This document shows positions 18,396-27,383 of a stretch of DNA of 64,000 nucleotides, piece by piece. The stretch covers positions 2,782,001 to 2,846,000 of the forward strand of contig NZ_CP117025.1 of the NCBI RefSeq assembly GCF_028551275.1, in the 5' to 3' direction. The translations under genes and the position numbers were made by a program. The notes beneath the pieces are model-generated. The model was not told the origin of the DNA. It ran no database searches and saw only the letters and a list, made by a program, of their open reading frames with translations. This stretch comes from Sphingomonas hankookensis. Lineage in GTDB: Bacteria; Pseudomonadota; Alphaproteobacteria; Sphingomonadales; Sphingomonadaceae. How positions within the stretch are numbered: position 1 is the first letter of the stretch; the number at the start of each line of letters is the position of its first letter.

Positions 18396-20456
18396 TCACC
18401 CCGACCGCAACCGCCCAACCCCCGCATCCCGCTCGAACAGATACAGCGCCACCCGCGCCGCCTGCCCCCTCGGCCCTTCCAACCCGCCATCCCGATCCAC
18501 CAGCAACCGCGCATCGGCATTCGCCACCGGCAGCAACTCGCCCAGCATCTCCGGCGTCGCCAGCCGGAACACCGCCTCCCCGGATTGCCGCGTGCCGAGC
18601 AACTCGCCACCCCCGCGCAGCCGCAGATCCTCCTCGGCAATCCGGAACCCGTCGTTGCTCTCGCGCATCAGCGCCAGCCGCGCCCGCGACGTTTCCGACA
18701 GGCTGTTCCCCCGCAGCAACAGGCACACCGACTTGCCCCCGCCCCGGCCCACCCGCCCGCGCAACTGGTGCAACTGGGCAAGCCCGAAGCGGTCCGCCGC
18801 CTCGATCACGATCAGCGTCGCATTGGGCACGTCGACCCCGACCTCGATCACCGTCGTGGCCACCAGCACGCCCGCGCGCGCCGCGGCGAACTCGGCCATC
18901 ACCGCGTCCTTCTCCAGCGGCTTCATCCGCCCATGGACCAGCGCGACCTTGTCGCCGAAGCGTTGCCGCAGCGCCTCCGCCCGCGCCTCGGCAGCCGCCA
19001 GGTCGGACTTCTCGCTCTCCTCGACCAGCGGGCATACCCAGTACGCCTGCTTGCCCGCCGACAAATGCCGCGCCAGCCCATCGACCACCGCGTCCAGCTT
19101 GTCCTCGGACATCACGACCGTCTCGATCGGCTCGCGCCCCGGCGGCATCTCGTCCAGCCGGCTGACGTCCATCTCGCCATATTGGGCGAGCGTCAGCGTC
19201 CGCGGGATCGGCGTCGCGGTCATCACCAGCAGATGCGGTGGCCGCGCCGCCTTCGCCTGCAACATCATCCGCTGCGCGACGCCGAAGCGATGCTGTTCGT
19301 CGACTACCACCAGCCCCAGGTCGCGATAGGCTACCGCCTCCTGAAAGATCGCGTGCGTGCCGACCAGAATGTCGATCGACCCGTCGGCCAACCCCATCAA
19401 CACGCCCTCGCGCACGCGCCCCTTGTCGCGTCCGGTCAGCGCGGCGACGGTGACGCCGGTCCCCGCCAACTGCCGCTGCAACGTCGCATAATGCTGCCGC
19501 GCCAGGATTTCGGTCGGCGCCAGCAACGCCCCCTGCGCCCCGCCCTCGACCGCGATCAGCAGCGCCATCAACGCGACCAGCGTCTTGCCCGACCCGACAT
19601 CGCCTTGCAGCAGCCGCAGCATCGGCTGGGTCTGCGCCATGTCGCCCTCGATCTCGCCGATCGTCCGCGACTGCGCGCCGGTCGGCTTGTATGGCAGGTC
19701 GAGTTTCGCGCGCAGCCGCCCGTCCCCGGTCAGCGCCCGCCCCTTACGCGCCCGCGCCTCGCCCCGCACCAACAGCAGCGCCAACTGATTGGCGAACACC
19801 TCGTCATAGGCCAGCCGCTCCCGCGCCTTCGCATCCGCCGGATCGGCATGGATGCGCGCCAACGCTTCCTTCCACGCCGGCCACTGATGTTTGCTGAGCA
19901 AACTAGGCTCGATCCATTCGGGCAGGTCGGGCGCGCGCTCGATCGCCTGCGCCGCCAATTGCCCGACCCGGCGCGATGTCAGCCCTTCGGACAGCGGATA
20001 GATCGCTTCCCGCTCGGGCAGGCTGTCCGCCTCCGCCTCAGGCAGCACATGGTCGGGATGGACTATCTGCAACTCCTGCCCGTACGTCTCCAGCTTGCCG
20101 GACACCAGCCGCGTCTCGCCCAGCGGGAACAGCTTCTTCACCCAGCCCGACGATCCGCCGAAATAGGTCAGGTTGACGATATTGCCGTGTTTGTCGGCGG
20201 CACGCACCCGCGTCGGCCCGCGCCCCGCGCTCACCCGGTAATCGACGGCGGTCAGCGGGATCGCGATCACCCGCCCCGCATCCTGTTCCATCAGCTCGTT
20301 CCGCTTCAACCGGTCGACCCAGCCGGTCGGCAGGTGGAACGCCACATCGGCCACCCGCGACAACTTCAACCGCTCCAGCGGCTTGGCCAGCGCCGGGCCG
20401 ACCCCTTTCAGCGAGGTGACTTCGGCAAACAGCGGGTTGAGGAGTTCGGGACGCAT
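18396..20456 (-). CDS. recG: ATP-dependent DNA helicase RecG
   Basis: A 686-aa superfamily 2 helicase that remodels stalled forks and branched recombination intermediates. It has an N-terminal wedge domain (OB-like; LKGVGPALAKPLERL, TYFGGSSGWVKKLFPLGE), Walker A GDVGSGKT, DEQH box, TATPIPRTL, and the helicase C-terminal half with QLHQLRGRVGRG. Length is normal. It is divergent from sdhE with 70 bp between start codons, so a compact bidirectional promoter is likely. Confidence 0.97.
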   Translation of the reverse strand: MRPELLNPLFAEVTSLKGVGPALAKPLERLKLSRVADVAFHLPTGWVDRLKRNELMEQDAGRVIAIPLTAVDYRVSAGRGPTRVRAADKHGNIVNLTYFGGSSGWVKKLFPLGETRLVSGKLETYGQELQIVHPDHVLPEAEADSLPEREAIYPLSEGLTSRRVGQLAAQAIERAPDLPEWIEPSLLSKHQWPAWKEALARIHADPADAKARERLAYDEVFANQLALLLVRGEARARKGRALTGDGRLRAKLDLPYKPTGAQSRTIGEIEGDMAQTQPMLRLLQGDVGSGKTLVALMALLIAVEGGAQGALLAPTEILARQHYATLQRQLAGTGVTVAALTGRDKGRVREGVLMGLADGSIDILVGTHAIFQEAVAYRDLGLVVVDEQHRFGVAQRMMLQAKAARPPHLLVMTATPIPRTLTLAQYGEMDVSRLDEMPPGREPIETVVMSEDKLDAVVDGLARHLSAGKQAYWVCPLVEESEKSDLAAAEARAEALRQRFGDKVALVHGRMKPLEKDAVMAEFAAARAGVLVATTVIEVGVDVPNATLIVIEAADRFGLAQLHQLRGRVGRGGGKSVCLLLRGNSLSETSRARLALMRESNDGFRIAEEDLRLRGGGELLGTRQSGEAVFRLATPEMLGELLPVANADARLLVDRDGGLEGPRGQAARVALYLFERDAGVGRLRSG

Positions 20457-20526
20457 GACTACTTGGTCCTATATCCCAACCGACGGTCGCTGCCAGCGTC
20501 CGGCGGCGCAATTGCATTGGAACGTC

Positions 20527-20793
20527 ATGGACCGCGAAACCCGGCTGAAGCGCCTGAAATTCCGTAGCTGGCATCGCGGCACCCGCGAAGCCGACCTGAT
20601 GATCGGCGGCTATTTCGACGCGCATTCGGCGACGTGGAGCGATACCGACATGGACTGGTTCGAAACGTTCCTCGAGGAACAGGATGTCGACATCATGGCG
20701 TGGGCGATGGGCGTCCAGCCGGCTCCGGCGCAGTTCGACCATCCGGTGCTGCATGCCATGCGGAAGATGGATTTCGTGCCGGTCAGCCGCTGA
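20527..20793 (+). CDS. sdhE: Succinate dehydrogenase FAD assembly factor SdhE
   Basis: An 88-aa helical protein that promotes covalent flavinylation of SdhA. The family RGxxE motif appears as WHRGTREADLMIGG, followed by DWFETFLEEQDVDIMAWAMG. ATG 20527 gives the normal short N-terminus (MDRETRLKRLKFRSWH); upstream sequence in the same frame lies in the recG promoter region. mfd follows 119 bp downstream after a hairpin-forming repeat. Confidence 0.93.
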   Translation: MDRETRLKRLKFRSWHRGTREADLMIGGYFDAHSATWSDTDMDWFETFLEEQDVDIMAWAMGVQPAPAQFDHPVLHAMRKMDFVPVSR

Positions 20794-20804
20794 ACTGAAC
20801 AATC

Positions 20805-20899
20805 TCCCTCTCCCCTTCAGGGGAGAGGGTCGGGGAGAGGGGCAGTAACGAAGCGCCCGCATTCCCCTCTCCCAACCCTCTCCCCTGAAGGGGAGAGGG
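20805..20899. repeat. Intergenic palindrome of CCCTCTCC/GGAGAGGG type
   Basis: Two small hairpins (CTCTCCCCTTCAGGGGAGAG and its mirror near 20880-20899) nested in one larger inverted repeat between sdhE and mfd. This type of purine/pyrimidine-rich palindrome is common in proteobacterial intergenic DNA; it may form a transcript hairpin between the two genes. Confidence 0.8.
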
Positions 20900-20912
20900 C
20901 CAAAGGTAACAA

Positions 20913-23900
20913 ATGCCCGACCTCTCCAAAATCCTGTCCGCCCCCCGCTCGCTGACCCTCGCGGGCGTGCCCACAGGCTTCCTCCCGGTCCTCCTCGCCG
21001 ACCTCGCCCGCGGCGCAAAGGGGGACCTCGTCTACATCGCCCCCGACGAAGCGGCGATGCGCGCCATTGCGACCACCGCACCCTTCTTCGCCCCCGACCT
21101 GTCGGTGCTCCAGTTCCCGGCCTGGGACTGCCTCCCCTACGACCGCGCCAGCCCGACGCTGCGCTCGATGGCCGAGCGCCTCTCCGCGCTCCACTCGCTC
21201 CAGTCGAAGGCCAAAGGCCCGCGCCTGATCGTCACCACCGTCAACGCCGCGACCCAGCGGACGCTGACCCCGTTCCGCATCCGCCAGCTCGTCGCCCGCC
21301 TCGCGCCGGGCGAGCGCATCTCGCTCCCCCGCCTCTCCGCGCTGCTGCAGGCGAACGGCTATAACCGCGTCGATACCGTCCACGACGCCGGTGAGTTCGC
21401 CGTCCGCGGCGGCCTCGTCGATCTGTGGCCGTCCGGCTCCGACTCCGGCCTGCGCCTCGATTTCTTCGGCGACGAGATCGAAACCGTCCGCACCTTCTCG
21501 CCCGAAGACCAGCGCACCACCGGCCGCGTCGACGGCTTCACCCTGCTCCCCGCCTCCGAAGCCCTGCTCGATGAGGATTCAATCAAGCGCTTCCGCACCC
21601 GCTACCGCGAAAAGTTCGGCGCGACCGCGACCGGCGATCCGATCTATCAGGCGATCAGCGACGGCCGCCGCCTGTCGGGCATGGAGCACTGGCTGCCCTT
21701 TTTCGAAGAACGCCTCGAAACCTTCTTCGACCACCTCTCGCCCGAAGCGGTCATCGTCCGCGACGCCGGCGTTCCCGCCGCCGCCGAACAGCGCTTCGAA
21801 TCGATCGCCGACTATCACACCAACCGTGTCCGCGCGCAGACCAACGACCCGGGCAGCTACCGCCCGCTTCTCCCCGCCGCACTCTACCTGTCGGCCGACG
21901 AATGGGCCGACCGCCTGTCGGACACCGCCGCGCATCAGGTCACGCCCTTCCACGCCCCCGACAGCGCCACCTCGGTCGATTTCGAAGTCGACGGCCCCCG
22001 CGACTTCACGCCGGAACGCACGCAACAGGCGAATATCTACGAAGCCGTCGTCGACCACATCGCGTCCTTGCGCAAACAGGGCCGCAAGCCGATCCTCGCC
22101 AGCTATTCGGAGGGTGCACGCGAACGGCTGATGGGCCTGCTCGCCGATCACGACCTGACCGGCGTCTCGACCGTCGAGACATGGCAACGGGCGCTGGGCG
22201 GTGCCAAGTCGACCGTCTCCTTCGTCGTCCTCCCCCTCGACCACGGCTTCACCAGCGCCGACGTGGCGGTCCTCACCGAACAGGACATGCTCGGCGATCG
22301 TCTCGTCCGCCGCGCCAAGCGGCGCAAGAACACCGACGCCTTCCTGCAGGAACTTGCCACCCTTTCCCCCGGCGACCTCGTCGTTCATGCCGATCACGGC
22401 ATTGGCCGCTATGTCGGGCTGACCCAGGTCCCGGTGGCCAAGGCCCCCCACGACTGCGTCCAGCTCGAATATGCCGGCGGCGACAAGCTGTACGTGCCGG
22501 TCGAAAATCTCGAAGTCCTCAGCCGCTACGGCGCGGGCGAGGAAGGCGCCTCGCTCGACCGTTTGGGCGGCGAGGCATGGCAACGGCGCAAGGCGCGGAT
22601 GAAGGACCGCATCCGCGAAATCGCGGGCGACCTGATCGCCACTGCCGCGAAACGCGCGATGCGCCCGGCCGAGGTCGCCGAACCCGATAGCGGCGGCTAC
22701 CCCGCCTTTGTCGACCGTTTCCCGTATCAGGAAACCGACGATCAGGAACGCGCCATCGCCGACGTGCTCGAAGACTTGGGCGCAGGCCGCCCGATGGACC
22801 GCCTCGTCGTTGGCGACGTGGGCTTCGGCAAGACCGAGGTCGCGCTCCGCGCCGCGTTCGTCGCCGCCATGGCTGGGATGCAGGTCGCGATCGTCTGCCC
22901 GACGACCCTTCTCGCCCGCCAGCATTACAACAATTTCAAGGCCCGCTTCGAAGGATTCCCGATCGAAGTCGGCCGCCTCAGCCGCCTCGTCACCGCGACC
23001 GAGGCGAAGAAGGTCCGCGACGGCCTTGCCGACGGCACGATCGACGTCGTCGTCGGCACCCATGCCGTGCTGTCGAAACAGGTCGATTTCAAACGCTTGG
23101 GGCTGGTCATCGTCGACGAGGAACAGCGTTTCGGCGTGACGCACAAGGAACGGCTGAAGGCGATGAAGGCCGACGTCCACGTCCTGACGCTGACCGCCAC
23201 CCCGATCCCGCGCACGCTGCAAATGGCGATGTCGGGCCTGCGCGAGCTATCGGTGATCCAGACCCCGCCGGTCGATCGCCTCGCGGTGCGCACCTACATC
23301 ATGCCATGGGACCCGGTGGTCCTGCGCGAGGCGCTGCTACGCGAACATTATCGCGGCGGACAGGCCTATTTCGTCACCCCGCGCATCGCCGACCTGCCCG
23401 AGATCGAGAAGTTCCTGTCGGAGGAAGTTCCCGAAATCCGCTACGTCGTCGCCCATGGCCAGATGGCGCCGACCGAGGTCGAGGAACGCATGTCGGCCTT
23501 CTACGACAAGCGCTACGATTTGCTCGTATCGACCACCATCGTCGAGAGCGGCCTCGACATTCCCTCGGCCAACACGCTCATCATCAACCGCGCCGACAAG
23601 TTCGGCCTGGCACAACTCTACCAGCTGCGCGGCCGCGTCGGCCGTTCGAAGACCCGCGCCTATGCCTATATGACCACGCCCCCCGAACGGCTGGTCAGCG
23701 AAGCGGCGGAAAAGCGCCTCAAGGTCCTCTCCGACCTCGAATCGCTGGGCGCCGGTTTCCAGCTTGCCAGCCACGACCTCGACCAGCGTGGCGCGGGCAA
23801 CATGCTGGGCGACGAACAATCGGGCCATATCAAGGAAGTCGGCTTCGAACTCTACCAGTCGATGCTCGAGGAAGCGATCCTCGACGCCAAGGCCGGGGGT

Positions 23901-24365
23901 CTTCGCGACGACAAGCCCAAGGACTTCTCCCCCACAATCACCGTCGACGCGCCGATCCTGATTCCGGAGGATTATGTCCCCGACCTCGACCTGCGCATGG
24001 GCCTCTATCGCCGCCTGAACGATGTCGAGGATCGCGCCGGCATCGACGCCTTCGCCACCGAACTGATCGACCGCTTCGGCAAGCTGCCGGTCGCCACCAG
24101 CAACCTGCTGCAACTGATCGAGGCGAAGCTGAACGCCAAGAAAGCCTGCATCGCCAAGATCGACGTCGGCGCCAAGGGCGCGATCGTCAGCTTCCACGAG
24201 GTCCCCAGCGTCGAAGGGCTGCTCGCCTATGTCGACAAGCTCAACGGCACTGCCAAGCTGCGTCCCGACATGAAACTGGTGATCAGCCGCAGCTTCGGCG
24301 ACCCGCAGGCCCGCCTGAACGCCGCGCTGCAGATCTCGCGCGGGCTGGCGAAGGCGGCGGGGTAA
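20913..24365 (+). CDS. mfd: Transcription-repair coupling factor Mfd
   Basis: A 1150-aa ATPase that removes RNA polymerase stalled at lesions and recruits UvrA. Visible parts are the N-terminal UvrB-homology region (PAWDCLPYDRASP), the RNA-polymerase interaction domain beginning HADHGIGRYVGL, Walker A GDVGFGKTE, DEEQRFG, TATPIPRTLQMA, the C-terminal helicase lobe with QLYQLRGRVGRS, and the C-terminal domain with DLRMGLYRRLNDVED. Length is as expected. It shares its motor module with recG a few hundred bases away, a known family relation. Confidence 0.98.
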   Translation: MPDLSKILSAPRSLTLAGVPTGFLPVLLADLARGAKGDLVYIAPDEAAMRAIATTAPFFAPDLSVLQFPAWDCLPYDRASPTLRSMAERLSALHSLQSKAKGPRLIVTTVNAATQRTLTPFRIRQLVARLAPGERISLPRLSALLQANGYNRVDTVHDAGEFAVRGGLVDLWPSGSDSGLRLDFFGDEIETVRTFSPEDQRTTGRVDGFTLLPASEALLDEDSIKRFRTRYREKFGATATGDPIYQAISDGRRLSGMEHWLPFFEERLETFFDHLSPEAVIVRDAGVPAAAEQRFESIADYHTNRVRAQTNDPGSYRPLLPAALYLSADEWADRLSDTAAHQVTPFHAPDSATSVDFEVDGPRDFTPERTQQANIYEAVVDHIASLRKQGRKPILASYSEGARERLMGLLADHDLTGVSTVETWQRALGGAKSTVSFVVLPLDHGFTSADVAVLTEQDMLGDRLVRRAKRRKNTDAFLQELATLSPGDLVVHADHGIGRYVGLTQVPVAKAPHDCVQLEYAGGDKLYVPVENLEVLSRYGAGEEGASLDRLGGEAWQRRKARMKDRIREIAGDLIATAAKRAMRPAEVAEPDSGGYPAFVDRFPYQETDDQERAIADVLEDLGAGRPMDRLVVGDVGFGKTEVALRAAFVAAMAGMQVAIVCPTTLLARQHYNNFKARFEGFPIEVGRLSRLVTATEAKKVRDGLADGTIDVVVGTHAVLSKQVDFKRLGLVIVDEEQRFGVTHKERLKAMKADVHVLTLTATPIPRTLQMAMSGLRELSVIQTPPVDRLAVRTYIMPWDPVVLREALLREHYRGGQAYFVTPRIADLPEIEKFLSEEVPEIRYVVAHGQMAPTEVEERMSAFYDKRYDLLVSTTIVESGLDIPSANTLIINRADKFGLAQLYQLRGRVGRSKTRAYAYMTTPPERLVSEAAEKRLKVLSDLESLGAGFQLASHDLDQRGAGNMLGDEQSGHIKEVGFELYQSMLEEAILDAKAGGLRDDKPKDFSPTITVDAPILIPEDYVPDLDLRMGLYRRLNDVEDRAGIDAFATELIDRFGKLPVATSNLLQLIEAKLNAKKACIAKIDVGAKGAIVSFHEVPSVEGLLAYVDKLNGTAKLRPDMKLVISRSFGDPQARLNAALQISRGLAKAAG

Positions 24366-24395
24366 TGGGACTTCCCACGAAGTAGATGGATTGCG

Positions 24396-24417
24396 ACGAT
24401 CGGGTTTACCCGATCGT
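24396..24417. terminator. Perfect 9-bp hairpin after mfd
   Basis: ACGATCGGG-TTTA-CCCGATCGT lies 31 bp after the mfd stop. No T-run follows, so it may be a Rho-assisted or processing hairpin, or alternatively an operator for the gene starting at 24468. Confidence 0.4.
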
Positions 24418-24467
24418 AAGCTGGACCGAAGTCAAATGGGCCTGCATCCTACCGGACAGGAGTCATC

Positions 24468-25739
24468 ATGCGCCAGAACGGCTTCCTGCTTCCCCTTTTG
24501 ATCGTTGCCGCGGCCGGCGTTAACGCCGGGCGACCGGTCGCACCCACGACGAACTGCTCGCCTTATCGCGCACCGGCTACCGAGGACGAACGGCCGGATG
24601 CGGGACCCTACAGGTTGCTATCCGCCCGCTGTTTCGATCCGGGGAAAGTGTATGACAGCGCCCCGCCCTCCGTATCGCCGGACGGCACCCATGCAGCATG
24701 GGCAGATCATGCTGGTGTCACCATTGTTGATCTTCGCTCCGGCCAAAATCGCTTTATCCCTGCGTCGACCCAAAGCCTCAATTTCCGGGTAACGACCGTT
24801 GCCGCGCCCATTGCGTGGACGCCGGATTCGACGTCGCTCTGGGCTACGACCCGTGAAAAGGCTGCGAGCGGATTTCCCACCTCGGGTGGAAAGGTCATAC
24901 GCCTGTCACTTGACGGATCGCGCCTTCCGGTCCCCGATTTTTTCTCTCCATCCGGTCCGCTCGACGCCGTGCAGTGGGTCCCCGGCACGTCAATCGCTAT
25001 CGTTCAGTTCGGGACGCACGGCGGTACCTATCAACCGACCCATCCGGACCCCGCGCCTGAATTGGCAATGGTCGACACGGCGACGGGCAGTATCCTTGAT
25101 CGACTGTCATTGGCGTCCCTCCATTCGCTCAAGGGACGACCGGCGGGAAGCGATCCGCGATTTTCGCTCGCGGCGGTGATGGCAGTGATCGCATCGGGCC
25201 GGGTTCACGCGGTTGTCACGATTCGAACAAGAGCCGGCGCAACGCGGGTCCACTGGACACAAGGTCTGCCCGCAGTGGAACTGCCCGTTCGAAACCGCAC
25301 GGATGAGCGGGTTTCCCTTCTTCCCTCCGGCAAGCAACTTCTCCGCTTGATCGAACTCCAGCCGGACGGAGTCCAGATATTCGACGGGCCAATGGATCCC
25401 CATGCCCCGAGGCCCGAACCGCCGAAACCGAGAGCCGGTATCGTGGTCGAGTCGATATCCCTTTCGACCGGTAAGTCCGCCTGGTCGATCACCCAAAGTG
25501 TGACGAATTTCTGGAAAGCCGACATTCTCGAAATCAGCCCGAATGGGCGTTACGCCCTGATCTCATGGCCGAATAGGCGCAGCCTTGTCGTGCAGGCAGC
25601 TTTGATCGATCTCAGAAATGGCGCGACGGTGCAGATGTTCCCGATGAGTGCTTCAGGCGGTCAGGCTGGCTTTACCGACAACGGCGACGTGATATGGATC
25701 AGGGTAGCGGGTAAGTTTCGGTTCTACCGGCGGTCTTAG
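24468..25739 (+). CDS. Exported protein of unknown function, beta-propeller-like
   Basis: A 423-aa protein that I do not recognise. The N-terminus MRQNGFLLPLLIVAAAGVNA is a plausible signal peptide. Inside are motifs of WD40-like TolB-type blades: PPSVSPDGTHAAWADHAG near the start and ILEISPNGRYALISWPN near the end. This suggests a periplasmic propeller. An AGGAG ribosome-binding site precedes the start. Codon usage looks less G+C-biased than in mfd or recG, and it stands alone between a hairpin and a convergent porin gene, so it may be a later acquisition (inference). Confidence 0.75.
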   Translation: MRQNGFLLPLLIVAAAGVNAGRPVAPTTNCSPYRAPATEDERPDAGPYRLLSARCFDPGKVYDSAPPSVSPDGTHAAWADHAGVTIVDLRSGQNRFIPASTQSLNFRVTTVAAPIAWTPDSTSLWATTREKAASGFPTSGGKVIRLSLDGSRLPVPDFFSPSGPLDAVQWVPGTSIAIVQFGTHGGTYQPTHPDPAPELAMVDTATGSILDRLSLASLHSLKGRPAGSDPRFSLAAVMAVIASGRVHAVVTIRTRAGATRVHWTQGLPAVELPVRNRTDERVSLLPSGKQLLRLIELQPDGVQIFDGPMDPHAPRPEPPKPRAGIVVESISLSTGKSAWSITQSVTNFWKADILEISPNGRYALISWPNRRSLVVQAALIDLRNGATVQMFPMSASGGQAGFTDNGDVIWIRVAGKFRFYRRS

Positions 25740-25927
25740 CGGTCCCGCCCGGGATCGGGCCAGCGCACGACATCGCTTTCCTACAACATCCGCCACTGCC
25801 ATTCTGCGCCCGGGTCGTTGTCACCCACGCTCTTTGACCTTCCCACTCAACGGTGATGCGCGCAGCGCGCAAAATCCGCACGAGTGTGAACTTAGTGAAC
25901 TTTGGACGCCGCCGGCGGAAAAAAACC
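25740..25927. other. Convergent intergenic gap with one copy of the 19-bp element
   Basis: A 188-bp stretch between the exported-protein gene and the porin gene. The only structure I see is GTGAACTTAGTGAACTTTG at 25886-25904, the same element as in the purE upstream array. The gene ends on both sides converge here, so this copy is not in an ordinary promoter. Confidence 0.7.
25886..25904 (+). repeat. Solitary 19-bp element GTGAACTTAGTGAACTTTG
   Basis: Identical over 19 bp to the three elements at 54549-54677, and preceded by the same GCACGAGT as the first of those. It contains two tandem 8-mers GTGAACTT separated by one base. Confidence 0.85.
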
Positions 25928-27319
25928 CTAATAATTCAACTGCAACTGCGTCCGGAACACATCGCCCTCGGCGCGTCCCATCCGCCGCTCGTCCGCCTCG
26001 GCGCGGTCCATTCGGGCATAAGCGATGGTCCATTCCAGCGCGGGCACCGGCTGGAACTCGATGCCCAGCTCGATCTCGTCGGTCTCCAGCCGCGGCGCGT
26101 TGACCGCCGCCTTCCATCCGCCGCGATAGGTCTGCCACCGGGCATAGGGCATGAACGGCCCGACCGGCGACGCCTTCACCCGCGCCATCGCCTGCACATA
26201 GCCGCCATGCAGCGGCTTGGTCGTGATCGCGCGCAGCGTCCGGTCATATTCCGGCCCCCGCCCCCAATTCCATTCCGCCTGGAACCCCAGCGGCGCCGGA
26301 TACAGGATCGCGTGCAGCCCGATGCGCTCGTCGGTGAAGGGTTCGGCACCGACCCCGCCGGTCCGCACCTCGGGCTGGACGCGGTTGGTATAGGCGCTGC
26401 CCCCGACCTCCAACACGCGCCCGCCGCCGATCTCGAACGGCCATGTCGCCAGCGCCACCGCCATCACCGCGTCGTTCGCTTCCTCGCGGTTGATCCCCTG
26501 CCCGTTATAGACGCCGACGCCGAACGCGCCGTAATTGCCGAACAGCTTCTGCCCGTCTTCGGTCAGTCGTTCCCAGATGTCGTCGACATGGGTCGGGGTG
26601 TAATAGGCGACGACCCCGATATCGCGCTCGCTGGGCACCCCGCTATTGATCGCGTCGCTGCGGTCGAGCGGGATACGGTTCGACGACGACTGCATATTCT
26701 CCCACCCGAACGGCACCTTCGACTGGCCGAAGCGCAGCCGGAACCGTTTGTCGGGATCGAGGAACGCATCGAAATAGGCGTCGCGCAGTTGCAGGAACCC
26801 CTCGCGCCGCTCGCCGACCGACTGGCTGGTCACCGCCGTAGCGAAATCGGGCTGGAGGTAGAAGGACACCCGCTCACCCAGATCACCCTGCAGGATCAGC
26901 CGGATCCGTCGAAAGGTGAAGCCGGTGTCGTCGCCGATCCCGCTGTCATGCACCGACCGCAGCCGGGCGATGCCAGCGGGCGCGGTACGATCGCCCGAGA
27001 TGATCTCGTTCAGCCGCAACTGGGTATAGCCGCGCAGCCTGATACGATCATACCACTTCTCGCGCTTGGCCGGCGGCGATGCGGCGGCGAGCTGGGTCGA
27101 TGGCGGGGCGGGCTTCGGCGCGACGGCGACTTGCGGCACGGGCGCCGCGGGCGCACTCGGCGTGGTCGCGGCAGCATTTGCGGCCTGCGCCGCCTTCATC
27201 TCGGCAATGACCGCTTTCAGCTCGTCGATCTGCCGCTGCAATTCCTGCACGGTTTGCCCGGCGGCCGGCGGTGCAACCAGAAACGACGTGGCGAGGATCG
27301 CCGGAAAGAGCTGCTTCAT
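25928..27319 (-). CDS. Phosphate-selective porin O/P family outer-membrane protein
   Basis: A 463-aa outer-membrane barrel protein. ATG 27319 begins a signal peptide (MKQLFPAILATSFLVAPPAAG). Then comes a short coiled coil (VQELQRQIDELKAVIAEMKA), an Ala/Pro linker, and a beta-barrel region with FRRIRLILQGDLGERVSFYLQ and a terminal aromatic residue (QLNY), as in OprO/OprP-type porins. Selectivity for phosphate cannot be assumed. It lies 64 bp after lpd on the same strand. Confidence 0.88.
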   Translation of the reverse strand: MKQLFPAILATSFLVAPPAAGQTVQELQRQIDELKAVIAEMKAAQAANAAATTPSAPAAPVPQVAVAPKPAPPSTQLAAASPPAKREKWYDRIRLRGYTQLRLNEIISGDRTAPAGIARLRSVHDSGIGDDTGFTFRRIRLILQGDLGERVSFYLQPDFATAVTSQSVGERREGFLQLRDAYFDAFLDPDKRFRLRFGQSKVPFGWENMQSSSNRIPLDRSDAINSGVPSERDIGVVAYYTPTHVDDIWERLTEDGQKLFGNYGAFGVGVYNGQGINREEANDAVMAVALATWPFEIGGGRVLEVGGSAYTNRVQPEVRTGGVGAEPFTDERIGLHAILYPAPLGFQAEWNWGRGPEYDRTLRAITTKPLHGGYVQAMARVKASPVGPFMPYARWQTYRGGWKAAVNAPRLETDEIELGIEFQPVPALEWTIAYARMDRAEADERRMGRAEGDVFRTQLQLNY

Positions 27320-27383
27320 GGACCCGCGCCATGCCGCTCGGGCACGGCGCGGGTCAAGAACTATGACGGTTCGGTGACGTCCG

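Noticed and set aside
25853..25930. Short frames translating the 19-bp element (peptide SVNLVNF)
   Set aside because: The recurring peptide reflects the DNA repeat in different contexts; surrounding sequence is not coding.
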